DNA of 64,000 nt, taken from NCBI RefSeq assembly GCF_004353905.1, contig NZ_SMOD01000002.1:186001-250000 (forward strand). The letters are read 5' to 3'. A program made the translations under genes and the position numbers. The notes under the pieces were generated by a model. That model had not been told where the DNA came from and did no database searches. It saw nothing but the letters and a program-made list of their open reading frames with translations. Below are positions 17,670 to 25,103 of the stretch, one piece after another. Positions within the stretch are counted from its first letter, which is position 1; each line of letters opens with the position of its first letter. The DNA comes from Paraburkholderia guartelaensis. Its GTDB lineage: Bacteria > Pseudomonadota > Gammaproteobacteria > Burkholderiales > Burkholderiaceae.

Positions 17670-18254
17670 TTAGGTGTCCAGACACGCCTGAATGGCCGCC
17701 CCAAGCATTCCAACGATTTTCTCCGGTTTGGCACCCTCGATGGCGGGTGAACCCAGGGCTGCACGAAGTACAGCGAAGCCCATTACGCAAGCCGTGATCA
17801 TCGCCGCTCGAGCCTGTGCGTCCCTGCCGCCGATCCGCCTGGCCAACGGTTTCACGAAGTCATCGTGCAGGGATTCCGAAAGAATCGGTGCTGCACGCGG
17901 ACTGCCCACGGATCGCAGCAGAAATGCGAACTCGTCAAATATCTCGCCTTCCGGCTTGCGGATTGGCGCGAGCAAATGCCGCGCGATCTGCTCTCCAAGC
18001 GTGTCGATCGGCCCAATGAACGCAGGCTCGAGGCTGAATGCCTCGTTGGCGACAGCCTTGAACAGCGCCTCTTTCGAGCCAAAGAGGCGCGACACCATGG
18101 CCGGGTCCACGCCCGCCATCGACGTGATCTCGCGAACCCCAACGGCGTCGTAGCTAGCACGCGTAAAGGCGTACTTCGCGGCCTGCAGGATCCGTTCACG
18201 ACTCTCTGTGGCCGACAGTCGTTCACGCCCAGATTTATCAACACTCGTTGACAT
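17670..18254 (-). CDS. TetR family transcriptional repressor
   Basis: A 194-residue TetR-type repressor. The N-terminal helix-turn-helix (SRERILQAAKYAFTRASYDAVGVREITSMAGVDPAMVSRLFGSKEALFKAV, given in part) is clear, followed by a helical ligand domain. It is divergent from the SDR gene at 18306, with only 51 bases between them. A perfect palindrome lies in that spacer and a related imperfect copy overlaps this gene's own first codons, so autorepression together with control of the SDR is likely. The inducer is unknown. Confidence 0.87.
   Translation of the reverse strand: MSTSVDKSGRERLSATESRERILQAAKYAFTRASYDAVGVREITSMAGVDPAMVSRLFGSKEALFKAVANEAFSLEPAFIGPIDTLGEQIARHLLAPIRKPEGEIFDEFAFLLRSVGSPRAAPILSESLHDDFVKPLARRIGGRDAQARAAMITACVMGFAVLRAALGSPAIEGAKPEKIVGMLGAAIQACLDT
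18234..18254. promoter_or_regulatory. Second, imperfect TetR operator overlapping the repressor's start codon
   Basis: TTATCAAC-ACTC-GTTGACAT (18235-18254) matches the left half of the palindrome at 18271-18294 exactly and the right half in five of eight positions. It covers the first seven codons of the TetR gene. Binding there would block transcription of the repressor itself. Confidence 0.5.
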
Positions 18255-18270
18255 TTGCCAATCTCCTTCC

Positions 18271-18294
18271 TATTATCAACGGGTGTTGATAATA
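18271..18294. promoter_or_regulatory. Perfect 10-bp-arm palindrome, probable TetR operator
   Basis: TATTATCAAC-GGGT-GTTGATAATA lies midway between the divergent TetR and SDR starts. The arm length and four-base centre fit a TetR-family homodimer site. It ends 11 bases before the SDR start codon, so bound repressor would cover the SDR promoter and ribosome site. Confidence 0.7.
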
Positions 18295-18305
18295 CAGGAT
18301 CCACC

Positions 18306-19061
18306 ATGAACTCAACGGTTTCTTCGCTGCACGGTCGTGTCGTTGCAGTCACGGGCGCAACCAGCGGAATTGGACGGGAAACGGCGGTGCGCCTCGCCCA
18401 GGCAGGTGCTTTCGTAGTGGCGATCGGGCGGGACGTGGATCGCGCGGCGTCGCTCAGGCAGGCGCTCGGCGCATCAGGATGCTGTTTCGTTGCAGACTTC
18501 GCGCAACCGCAAGAAATTGAGCGCGTAATGAAGGAGATTGCAGCCCGCCATCGGCATCTGCATGGCCTCGTGGTCAATGCGGGTGTCTCACTGCAAGCTG
18601 GTCTCGACGATCTCGATGTCGCCTCGTACGACCGAATGATGGACATCAACGTCAAAGGTGCCACATTCAGCTTTGCACGTGCGCTGCCGCTGCTGGCGCC
18701 GGGTGCGTCGTGCGTGTTCGTCGGATCGGTCGCCGGAAGCAAAGGCCAGCCCGGCGACGCGCTCTACGCGGGCAGCAAGGGCTTTATCCGCGCATTCGCC
18801 CGCAACCTCGGAACATCGCCCGAGCTGGCGCAGAGGGGAATCCGCGTGAATGTCGTTTCTCCAGGGCCGATCGAGACGCCGCTCACGGCAGCCGCCACGG
18901 CGAATCGCGCCATCCGGGATTACGTCGAAGGACTAATTCCTATGCATCGATGGGGACGTGCAGCTGAAGTCGCCAGCGCCATCCTTTTCCTGCTCTCGGA
19001 TGAATCCAGCTTTACGACTGGCGCGGAAATCACGGTAGACGGCGGCATGGCCCACGTTTAG
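18306..19061 (+). CDS. Short-chain dehydrogenase/reductase under TetR control
   Basis: A 251-residue classical SDR. It has cofactor motif VTGATSGIG, VNAGVS in place of NNAG, the catalytic Ser in FVGSVAGSKG, and catalytic YAGSK. The C-terminus GAEITVDGGMAHV is typical of the FabG-like branch. It is transcribed divergently from the TetR repressor, and the intergenic palindrome suggests tight repression until an inducer, perhaps its own substrate, is present. The predicted mRNA leader is very short. Confidence 0.88.
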   Translation: MNSTVSSLHGRVVAVTGATSGIGRETAVRLAQAGAFVVAIGRDVDRAASLRQALGASGCCFVADFAQPQEIERVMKEIAARHRHLHGLVVNAGVSLQAGLDDLDVASYDRMMDINVKGATFSFARALPLLAPGASCVFVGSVAGSKGQPGDALYAGSKGFIRAFARNLGTSPELAQRGIRVNVVSPGPIETPLTAAATANRAIRDYVEGLIPMHRWGRAAEVASAILFLLSDESSFTTGAEITVDGGMAHV

Positions 19062-19080
19062 GTCCTCGCCGCCTTCGGCG

Positions 19081-19221
19081 CTTTGGGTGCTACATGTTGG
19101 CGAGACCGATCTTGATTCCACGCCGTGGGGCAAGCTCACGCGTTCGGGTTGCTGGCTGCAGAAGACCGCTGGCTACATTAGCCGCGCCGAACTGGAAGTC
19201 GATGGTGCGGTCTTCGCATAA
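19081..19221 (+). other. Possible C-terminal protein remnant in the SDR/LysR intergenic space
   Basis: Between the SDR stop and the LysR gene, one frame reads ALWVLHVGETDLDSTPWG, then KLTRSGCWLQKTAGYISRAE and a stop at 19219-19221. It has a protein-like composition but no start codon, and I cannot assign a family. It could be the tail of a lost gene or chance. Confidence 0.25.
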
Positions 19222-19225
19222 CCGC

Positions 19226-20125
19226 TCACATTGACGCAAAGAGCGTAGTCACCCAGTCGACGAATACCCTGACTTTCGCGCTATATCTCCGACTTGGCGG
19301 ATACACAACGTACACCTCAAGAGGATCAGGCCGCCAATCGGAGAGTATCGGCACCAATCGCCTTTGCTTGACGTGTGGACGCGTCACAAAGTCCAGCGTA
19401 TGAACGATGCCCAAACCGGCAAGCGCCGTAGCGAGGTGTGCGTTGCTTTCGCTGACGAGCACGACATTACGCACACTTTCGAGCGTCATTCGTTCGTCGC
19501 CTCGACGGAAAGCAAGCTGCTGCGTAAGCCCGGTACTTGCCGAGAAATACCCGACTACAGGCATGCTTTTATCTACAATTTCACCCGGATGTTTCGGCGT
19601 GCCGTGCTTTGCCAGATAGCCCGGACTCGCACAGGTAGTCCATGCGAGCGCGCCGATCCGATGGGTCACCAAATCCGGATCATTCGACGTGCTTCGAATT
19701 GCACAATCGATGTTCTCGGCGACGAGATTCGAGGTGCGGTCCGTGACGCTTAGTTGTACCTGAATGTCGGGGTACCGCTCGCGAAACATGGGTAGTGCGG
19801 GAATAAGAATGCCGCTGGCGACCGACCCGCCAGTATCGACTCTCAGCGCACCACGCGGGTTAGCCTGAGCACGGCCAAGCGTCGCTTCTATGTCATCGAG
19901 TTCGATCAGCAGGTGCCGGGTACGCTCATAGTAAGCGGCACCATCCGTCGTCACGCTGACGTTCCTCGTAGTGCGCTCAAGCAACTTCACACCGAGATGG
20001 GCCTCCAGCATTTTGATCCACTTGCTCACGGTAGCGTTTGGCATCTGCAACGAGAGCGCTGCCCGTCCGAAACCGCCTGTTTCAACGACGCGAGCAAAGA
20101 TACGAATGGCCTGCAAGTGATCCAT
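19226..20125 (-). CDS. LysR family transcriptional regulator
   Basis: A 299-residue LysR-type regulator. The N-terminal winged helix reads MDHLQAIRIFARVVETGGFG, then ALSLQMPNATVSKWIKMLEAHLGVKLLERTTR; the periplasmic-binding-like effector domain runs from ~90 to the end (GALRVDTGGSVASGILIPALP). The ATG with GGAGAG upstream is preferred to a start 45 bases further up. It is divergent from the SDR at 20438 and is the natural candidate to control it. It resembles the large clade of LysR proteins that regulate neighbouring oxidoreductases. The effector is unknown. Confidence 0.87.
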   Translation of the reverse strand: MDHLQAIRIFARVVETGGFGRAALSLQMPNATVSKWIKMLEAHLGVKLLERTTRNVSVTTDGAAYYERTRHLLIELDDIEATLGRAQANPRGALRVDTGGSVASGILIPALPMFRERYPDIQVQLSVTDRTSNLVAENIDCAIRSTSNDPDLVTHRIGALAWTTCASPGYLAKHGTPKHPGEIVDKSMPVVGYFSASTGLTQQLAFRRGDERMTLESVRNVVLVSESNAHLATALAGLGIVHTLDFVTRPHVKQRRLVPILSDWRPDPLEVYVVYPPSRRYSAKVRVFVDWVTTLFASM

Positions 20126-20437
20126 GAACTCATCTCTCCGATTGCTTCTGAACGTGAACAGAATTCTCATCTAACGCAGATTTATATTCTATTCCGCTCG
20201 GAATATGCGTGTCGGTCACGGCTAACTATGCCCGCGTGAGCCGCGCCGAAGCTCACCTTCACAGGCGAAGCTCAGCGCAATTGCGCACACAGCGCCTGAT
20301 GTTGGAGTCATCGCGCCAATCCGGCGCAACGCACAAAGATTATCCACATCTGTGAATAAAATAACCACAGATCGCATCTTTATCTGTCTGTACGTCTTCA
20401 CTAAGCTGAAGTCCTCGTCAAGGTCAAAAGGAGACCC
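20126..20437. promoter_or_regulatory. Divergent LysR/SDR control region
   Basis: A 312-base AT-richer spacer. It contains an imperfect inverted repeat, TTATCCACA-TC-TGTGAATAA at 20340-20359, eight of nine arm positions paired, located 79 bases upstream of the SDR start, where a LysR activator site would be expected. Its left arm equals the DnaA box consensus, most likely by coincidence. No gene was found in this stretch. Confidence 0.45.
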
Positions 20438-21223
20438 ATGGTGACTACTTCTCTCTACTCCAACATCCATTCAACGAAACACGCCGGCAAAGTTGCGCTC
20501 GTCACTGGTGGCAGCACAGGTATCGGTCTGGCCACTGCCAGGCGTCTCGCTCTCGAGGGCGCCACCGTATTCATCACCGGACGACGCGAGGCGGAACTGG
20601 AAGCGGCCGTGTCGGAAATTGGCCATCGCGCACGTGCGATCCGTGGCGACATCTCTTCGGCAGCCGACCTCGAACGCATAGTCAAGATCGTGTCGGACGC
20701 TCACCAGAAAATCGACATCCTCTTTGCCAACGCTGGTGGCGGCGAGTTCGTGCCCCTCGGGCAGATCACCGAAGCGCAATTCGACAAATACGTCGGCATT
20801 AACATGAAGGGCACATTGCTCACCGTGCAAAGCGCACTGCCGTTCATGCCCGCGGGCAGCGCTATCGTAATCACAGGGTCGATGGCAGCAGTAAAAGGCA
20901 TTCCTGCATTCGGTGTCTATGCCGCCACCAAGGCGGCCCTGCGGTCGTTCGCACGCACCTGGGCAACCGACCTGAAAGGCCGTGACATCCGCGTCAACGT
21001 CGTTGCCCCCGGAGTCATCATCACACCGGCTTACAAATCCGAGCTCGGGATGAGTGATGAGCAGATTGATGCGTATTGCAAGGATGTTTCCGTGACGACT
21101 CCGCTTGGCCGGGTTGGCACCACAGACGAGATCGCAAAGGCGGTTTCCTTCCTTGCCTCCGATGATGCCAGTTTCGTAACCGGTATCGAGTTGTTCGTTG
21201 ACGGCGGACTCGGACAGGTCTGA
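20438..21223 (+). CDS. Short-chain dehydrogenase/reductase (FabG-like)
   Basis: A 261-residue classical SDR: cofactor motif VTGGSTGIG, TGRREAEL at the end of beta-2 (Arg pair suggests NADPH), FANAGGG in place of NNAG, the catalytic Ser in VITGSMAAVKG, the active-site YAATK and a C-terminal GIELFVDGGLGQV. A GGAGAC ribosome site supports the first ATG. It is controlled, by position, by the divergent LysR regulator. It is the fourth SDR in seven kilobases. The genes are not close copies of each other, so this is an accumulation and not a recent duplication. Confidence 0.88.
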   Translation: MVTTSLYSNIHSTKHAGKVALVTGGSTGIGLATARRLALEGATVFITGRREAELEAAVSEIGHRARAIRGDISSAADLERIVKIVSDAHQKIDILFANAGGGEFVPLGQITEAQFDKYVGINMKGTLLTVQSALPFMPAGSAIVITGSMAAVKGIPAFGVYAATKAALRSFARTWATDLKGRDIRVNVVAPGVIITPAYKSELGMSDEQIDAYCKDVSVTTPLGRVGTTDEIAKAVSFLASDDASFVTGIELFVDGGLGQV

Positions 21224-21900
21224 TCTTTCGGTGCCGGGCTCACCCGGATGTGAGCGCGGCATCGGAAGAACGCACACCATGGGCTCCGATGTTGCAGCCA
21301 GACCGCTCGCTTGATTGAGCGCCAACGCGATGGCGCACGAACGCGAGCAACCTCCTCCACAGTGGACAACCACAGACACGGTTTCCTCAGGCAGTGCCTC
21401 GACAAAGGAGCGAACAGCCTGCGCATGCTCAGCCGTAAACGCATGAGGGGGCTTTTCCCGCGCCCGCGTTGATAGGCCCGTGCTGAGAAAATCTACGTCG
21501 GCGAAACTACGCAAAGACTTGGCGCGTCCCGACGGTGGGACGTCGCTTCTCGCCAAGGTTCGTCGCGATACTTCTCGCTCCTCTGCGTTTTTGACCGCCC
21601 AATCGATGTCGACGAACGATGTCGACGTACGCCACGCTTCAGCTATTGGCGTCTTCAATCCCAGGGCCAACCGGCACGCGTTCGTTTTTGTGCCAAATAT
21701 CAATCCAATACAGTTGCGCACCCTTCGATTCGCATCGAATTCGGTCAAAAAGCGCCGTGTGCCCATTCGCCGATTAGCGGCTCGATCGCTTCTGGACCTA
21801 ATTTCTGTCGCACCCCATCCGCCGGCAAAGGTTATTAGCGCAGCGCACAGCGCATTTGCCGCTCCCGCAGACTTTGTTGTGCACCCATGCCCCAAATATT
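21224..21900. other. Gene-poor stretch with decayed sequence
   Basis: About 680 bases with no intact gene. Open frames exist on both strands but have no ribosome sites and no recognised domains, apart from the phosphatase-like remnant at 21281-21490. The composition is less GC-biased by codon position than in neighbouring genes. It reads like a junkyard between the SDR gene and the PadR operon. Confidence 0.4.
21281..21490 (-). pseudogene. Remnant of a dual-specificity/tyrosine phosphatase-like gene
   Basis: On the minus strand one frame reads FTAEHAQAVRSFVEALPEE, followed by TVSVVVHCGGGCSRSCAIALALNQ. The HCGGGCSRS segment fits the C-x5-R-S phosphatase loop preceded by hydrophobic strand residues and followed by a helix, as in the small cysteine-based phosphatase-like proteins of Burkholderiales. 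No start or complete fold surrounds it; sequence on either side lacks recognisable phosphatase features. It is probably a degraded fragment. Confidence 0.45.
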
Positions 21901-21904
21901 CTCT

Positions 21905-21948
21905 TTGACAAACGCTCTTACGATATATATCTTAAGACATGTTTTAAG
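21905..21948 (+). promoter_or_regulatory. Sigma70-type promoter overlapped by PadR-type palindromes
   Basis: TTGACA (21905-21910) and TATCTT (21928-21933) are spaced by 17 bases. Overlapping the -10 is the perfect palindrome GATATATATC (21922-21931), followed by CTTAA-N8-TTAAG (21931-21948). PadR proteins bind AT-rich dyads of this type, so the regulator downstream probably represses its own operon here. Confidence 0.6.
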
Positions 21949-21972
21949 ACACTCACGAGACAAGGAGGCCCT

Positions 21973-22698
21973 ATGCGCCACCATCCGCACTTTGGTCACA
22001 CCGGCCATCACGGCCACTCCGCGCGCGATCCGCGCGACTTCTTCGGGGGCCGCCACCCGGCCATGCAGGCGCTTCACGCGCTGCGCCACGCGATGGGCCG
22101 CCATCGCGGCGGCGAAGGTCCCGGCGACTTTGGCGACCGCTTCGGCGAAGGTTTCGGCCGCGGTTTCGGCGACGGCGACGGTTTTGGCCGTGGCCGCAAG
22201 TTCACGTCCGAAGACCTGCAACTCATGCTGCTCGTGCTGCTCGCCGAGCGCCCGAGCCACGGCTACGAACTCATCAAGGCGCTCGACGCGCGCTCGAACG
22301 GCTTCTACAGCCCGAGTCCCGGCATGGTCTATCCGGCCCTCACGTACCTCGAAGAACTGGGCTATGTGAGCGTGACGCTGGAAGGCAACCGCAAGCGCTA
22401 CGAGCTTTCGCCCGAAGGCCGCACGTACCTCGAGACCAACCGCGAACGCGCGGACCTGATCCTCGCGAAGCTCACGCACTTCGGCCGCAAGATGGAAGTC
22501 ATGCGCCGCGCAATGGCCGGCGAAGATCCGGCCGAAGGCAGCGGCTGGGTGCGCGAGCTGATCGAGGCGCGCCGCGCGCTCAAGCGCGCGCTTCTGCGCC
22601 GCACCGACGTCGCGCCGGAGGAGCAGCGCCGCATCGCCGCGATTCTTGCGCGCGCCACCGAGGAAATCGAAAACGGCAGCGACAACAGCGACGTTTGA
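21973..22698 (+). CDS. PadR family regulator with His/Gly-rich N-terminus
   Basis: A 241-residue PadR regulator. The winged helix occupies ~80-160 (LQLMLLVLLAERPSHGYELIK, then GMVYPALTYLEELGYVSV). The first ~75 residues are unusual: rich in His (HHPHFGHTGHHGHS), then Gly/Phe/Arg repeats (FGDRFGEGFGRGFGDGDGFG). A His-rich tail of this sort could bind metal such as nickel, copper or iron-type ions, which would fit the siderophore-interacting protein downstream, but this is inference. AAGGAGG seven bases upstream fixes the start. It leads an operon with the flavoprotein at 22761. Confidence 0.87.
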   Translation: MRHHPHFGHTGHHGHSARDPRDFFGGRHPAMQALHALRHAMGRHRGGEGPGDFGDRFGEGFGRGFGDGDGFGRGRKFTSEDLQLMLLVLLAERPSHGYELIKALDARSNGFYSPSPGMVYPALTYLEELGYVSVTLEGNRKRYELSPEGRTYLETNRERADLILAKLTHFGRKMEVMRRAMAGEDPAEGSGWVRELIEARRALKRALLRRTDVAPEEQRRIAAILARATEEIENGSDNSDV

Positions 22699-22760
22699 CA
22701 CACCGCTTCTACGCGCCACGCGGCGGCCCACGCCGCGCCACCCCAACATCGGAGCCATAC

Positions 22761-23570
22761 ATGCAGAACCCGTCCCAACTCGAAGTCGTCCGTGTGCGTC
22801 ACCCGCTGAAGTTCCGACTGTTGCGCGTGGCGCGCGTCACGGCACTCTCGCCCGCGCTCGTGCGCGTCACGCTCACGGGCGATCTGAGCGACTTCGCCTC
22901 CGCGTCGTTCGACGATCACGTCAAGGTGTTCTTTCCCGCCGCCGGTGAGGAAAAGCCAGTACTGCCAACTTTTGGCCCTGACGGCATCGTGTTCCCCGAA
23001 GGCGTCGAGCGCCCCGCCGCGCGCGACTACACGCCGCGCCGTTTCGATACGGAAAGCAACGAGCTCGATCTGGAATTCGCGCTGCACGAAGCCGGCCCGG
23101 CCACGGCATGGGCGACACAGGCGCAGCCCGGCCAGTATCTCGGCGTGGGCGGTCCCCGCGGCTCGATGGTGATTCCCACGGGCTTCGACTGGCATCTGCT
23201 GGTCGGCGACGAAACGGCGCTGCCCGCCATTCAGCGCCGCCTCACGGAGCTGCCGGCTGGCGCGCGTGTAGCCGTGGTCGTCGAAGTGGCGAATCGCGCG
23301 GCCCGCATCGAGCTGCCCACCGAAGCCGATCTTTACGCCACGTGGTGCTATCGCGACGAAAGCGAGTCGGAGCATCCGCTCGTGGACGGCGTATCCGAAG
23401 TGTGGCTGCCACCGGGCGATGGCTATGTCTGGGCCGCCGGCGAAGCCTCGGCGATCCGCGCGGTGCGCGCGCATCTGTGCAACGAGCGCGGCGTCGACAA
23501 GAAGCGCATTCGCGCTTCCGCCTACTGGCGCCGCGGTGCGCAAGGGGCCCACGAAACGATCGACGACTGA
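22761..23570 (+). CDS. Siderophore-interacting protein (FAD-dependent ferric reductase, ViuB/YqjH type)
   Basis: A 269-residue cytosolic flavoprotein of the ViuB/YqjH family, which reduces ferric siderophores with NAD(P)H to release iron. The FAD-binding motif appears as ARDYTPRRFD, followed by GPRGSMVIP and LLVGDETALPAIQRRL; the C-terminal NAD(P)-binding end contains YVWAAGEASAIRAVR. In E. coli, yqjH is controlled by the PadR-like, His-rich YqjI regulator, and the same pairing is seen here. It lies 62 bases after the PadR gene and is followed by a strong terminator. Confidence 0.9.
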   Translation: MQNPSQLEVVRVRHPLKFRLLRVARVTALSPALVRVTLTGDLSDFASASFDDHVKVFFPAAGEEKPVLPTFGPDGIVFPEGVERPAARDYTPRRFDTESNELDLEFALHEAGPATAWATQAQPGQYLGVGGPRGSMVIPTGFDWHLLVGDETALPAIQRRLTELPAGARVAVVVEVANRAARIELPTEADLYATWCYRDESESEHPLVDGVSEVWLPPGDGYVWAAGEASAIRAVRAHLCNERGVDKKRIRASAYWRRGAQGAHETIDD

Positions 23571-23581
23571 TCGATCACACT

Positions 23582-23608
23582 GGCGCGGCAACACTGCCGC
23601 GCCTTTTT
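23582..23608 (+). terminator. Intrinsic terminator after the siderophore-interacting gene
   Basis: A perfect nine-base stem GGCGCGGCA / TGCCGCGCC with an ACAC loop is followed by five T. It ends only 23 bases before the start codon of the MFS gene, so the MFS gene needs its own promoter or read-through. Confidence 0.8.
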
Positions 23609-23631
23609 ACTTTCAGGCTTCAAGCCCATAC

Positions 23632-24909
23632 ATGACCACTTCCCTCACACCGCTGCGCGAACGCACCCTGCTCTGGCTGCTGGCGCTCACGCAGTTCACC
23701 GTCATCATGGATTTCATGGTGATGATGCCGCTCGGTCCGCAGATCATGCACGCGTTCGCGATCACGCCCGCAGCGTTCGCGACGGCCGTTTCCGCCTATT
23801 CGCTCTGTTCGGGTCTGTCAGGACTCCTTGCTGCGACGTATATCGACCGTTTCGATCGCCGCCGCCTGCTGCAAGTGGCCTACGCGCTGTTCGCGCTCTC
23901 CAATCTCGCCTGCGCGCTCGCCACGAACTTTCATCTGCTGCTCGCCGCGCGTGCGTTCGCAGGCCTCACCGGTGGCGTGCTCGGCTCGATCGTGATGGCG
24001 ATCGTCAGCGACGTGATTCCCGCCGCGCGGCGCGGTGCGGCCACAGGCGTCATCATGACGGCGTTCTCCATCGCCGCCATCGCGGGCGTGCCGGCCGGCG
24101 TACTGCTCGGCGCGCACTACGGCTGGAGCGCGCCGTTCATGCTGCTCGTCGTGCTTTCGGTTGCAATCTGGCTCGCGGGCTCGCGCGTCGTGCCCTCGCT
24201 CACCGAGCATCTCGGCCAGCGAACGCCGCTCTCGCAAGTGCTGCCGAACCTTTGGCGACTGCTCACACTGCCGCGCCACCTGAAGGCCTTTGCGCTGACC
24301 TTCACGATGATGGCCGGCCACATGCTCGTGATCCCGTTCATCGCGCCGATGCTCGTCGGCAATCACGGCATCGCGCCGCAGCAGCTTTCGTGGCTCTATA
24401 TGGCGGGCGGCGCGGCGACGTTCGTGACCTCGCGCGCGGTGGGCCGTCTCGCGGACCGCTACGGCAAGCGCCGCATGTTCCGCGTGATGGCGCTCGTTTC
24501 GCTCGTGCCGGTGCTGTTCGTCACCCATCTGCCCACGCTGCCTTTCCTCGCGCTCGTAGCGTTCTTCGCCCTGTTCATGATCTCGATGTCGGGCCGTATG
24601 GTGCCGATGCAGGCCTTGCTCACGACGATTCCCGAGCCCGCGCGGCGCGGCGCGTTCCTGAGCGCCAACAGCGCGGTGCAGGCGCTCGGCACGGGCATCG
24701 GCGCGTGGCTTGGCGGCCAGTGGCTCACGAATGGCGCGCACGGCGCGATCATCGGCTTCGGGCAGAACGGCTGGATCGCCGCGGCGCTCACGTGCGTGGC
24801 GGTGTTGTGGGTTTCGCGCGTGCGTGGGGCGTCGGAAGACGTGTCGAATGACGTGGCCGTGCCTGCGAGCGCAGCGCCTGCGGCTGCGGCTGCGGCTGCG
24901 AAATCCTGA
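23632..24909 (+). CDS. MFS transporter (DHA1-like drug or siderophore exporter)
   Basis: A 425-residue, 12-helix inner-membrane exporter of the major facilitator superfamily. Helix 1 contains the DHA1-type stretch LTQFTVIMDFMVMMPLGPQI, loop 2-3 has DRFDRRRLLQ, and motif C-like sequence appears as IAGVPAGVLLG. The C-terminal tail is Ala-rich (SAAPAAAAAAAKS). It follows the siderophore-interacting gene, so it may export a siderophore or import a product, but its substrate is not readable. An intrinsic terminator lies between the two genes. The start follows the sequence CATAC without a clear ribosome site. Confidence 0.85.
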   Translation: MTTSLTPLRERTLLWLLALTQFTVIMDFMVMMPLGPQIMHAFAITPAAFATAVSAYSLCSGLSGLLAATYIDRFDRRRLLQVAYALFALSNLACALATNFHLLLAARAFAGLTGGVLGSIVMAIVSDVIPAARRGAATGVIMTAFSIAAIAGVPAGVLLGAHYGWSAPFMLLVVLSVAIWLAGSRVVPSLTEHLGQRTPLSQVLPNLWRLLTLPRHLKAFALTFTMMAGHMLVIPFIAPMLVGNHGIAPQQLSWLYMAGGAATFVTSRAVGRLADRYGKRRMFRVMALVSLVPVLFVTHLPTLPFLALVAFFALFMISMSGRMVPMQALLTTIPEPARRGAFLSANSAVQALGTGIGAWLGGQWLTNGAHGAIIGFGQNGWIAAALTCVAVLWVSRVRGASEDVSNDVAVPASAAPAAAAAAAKS

Positions 24910-24911
24910 GC

Positions 24912-24976
24912 CACAAAAGAAAACCGGTTCGCAGCCGTGACGCGCCTCATGAGCGCGCCACGCACCGCGAACCGGT
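24912..24976 (-). terminator. Long-stem terminator for the porin gene
   Basis: ACCGGTTCGC (24923-24932) and GCGAACCGGT (24967-24976) form a perfect 10-base stem with a smaller hairpin inside. Read on the minus strand, the stem is followed by TTTTCTTTT, as expected for a terminator of the porin transcript; no T run follows on the plus strand. Confidence 0.6.
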
Positions 24977-25103
24977 CGTGCTTCAGGTAGAAAGCGGGTG
25001 AACCCGCGGGCCTCGGATAGATGGCCCACGTGCAGCGCGGGACCCGACCGGCCGATCGGGTGCTCGCGCTGCGTCGCTCCACGAGGGAGCGAGCAATTGA
25101 TGC

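Noticed and set aside
20340..20348. Exact DnaA box TTATCCACA as evidence for a replication origin
   Set aside because: A single isolated pair, with no cluster of boxes, no AT-rich unwinding element, and no dnaA/dnaN/parAB genes nearby.
21480..21908. Plus-strand open frame of about 140 codons before the PadR gene
   Set aside because: No ribosome site, no domain, and it overlaps the decayed phosphatase region and the PadR promoter.
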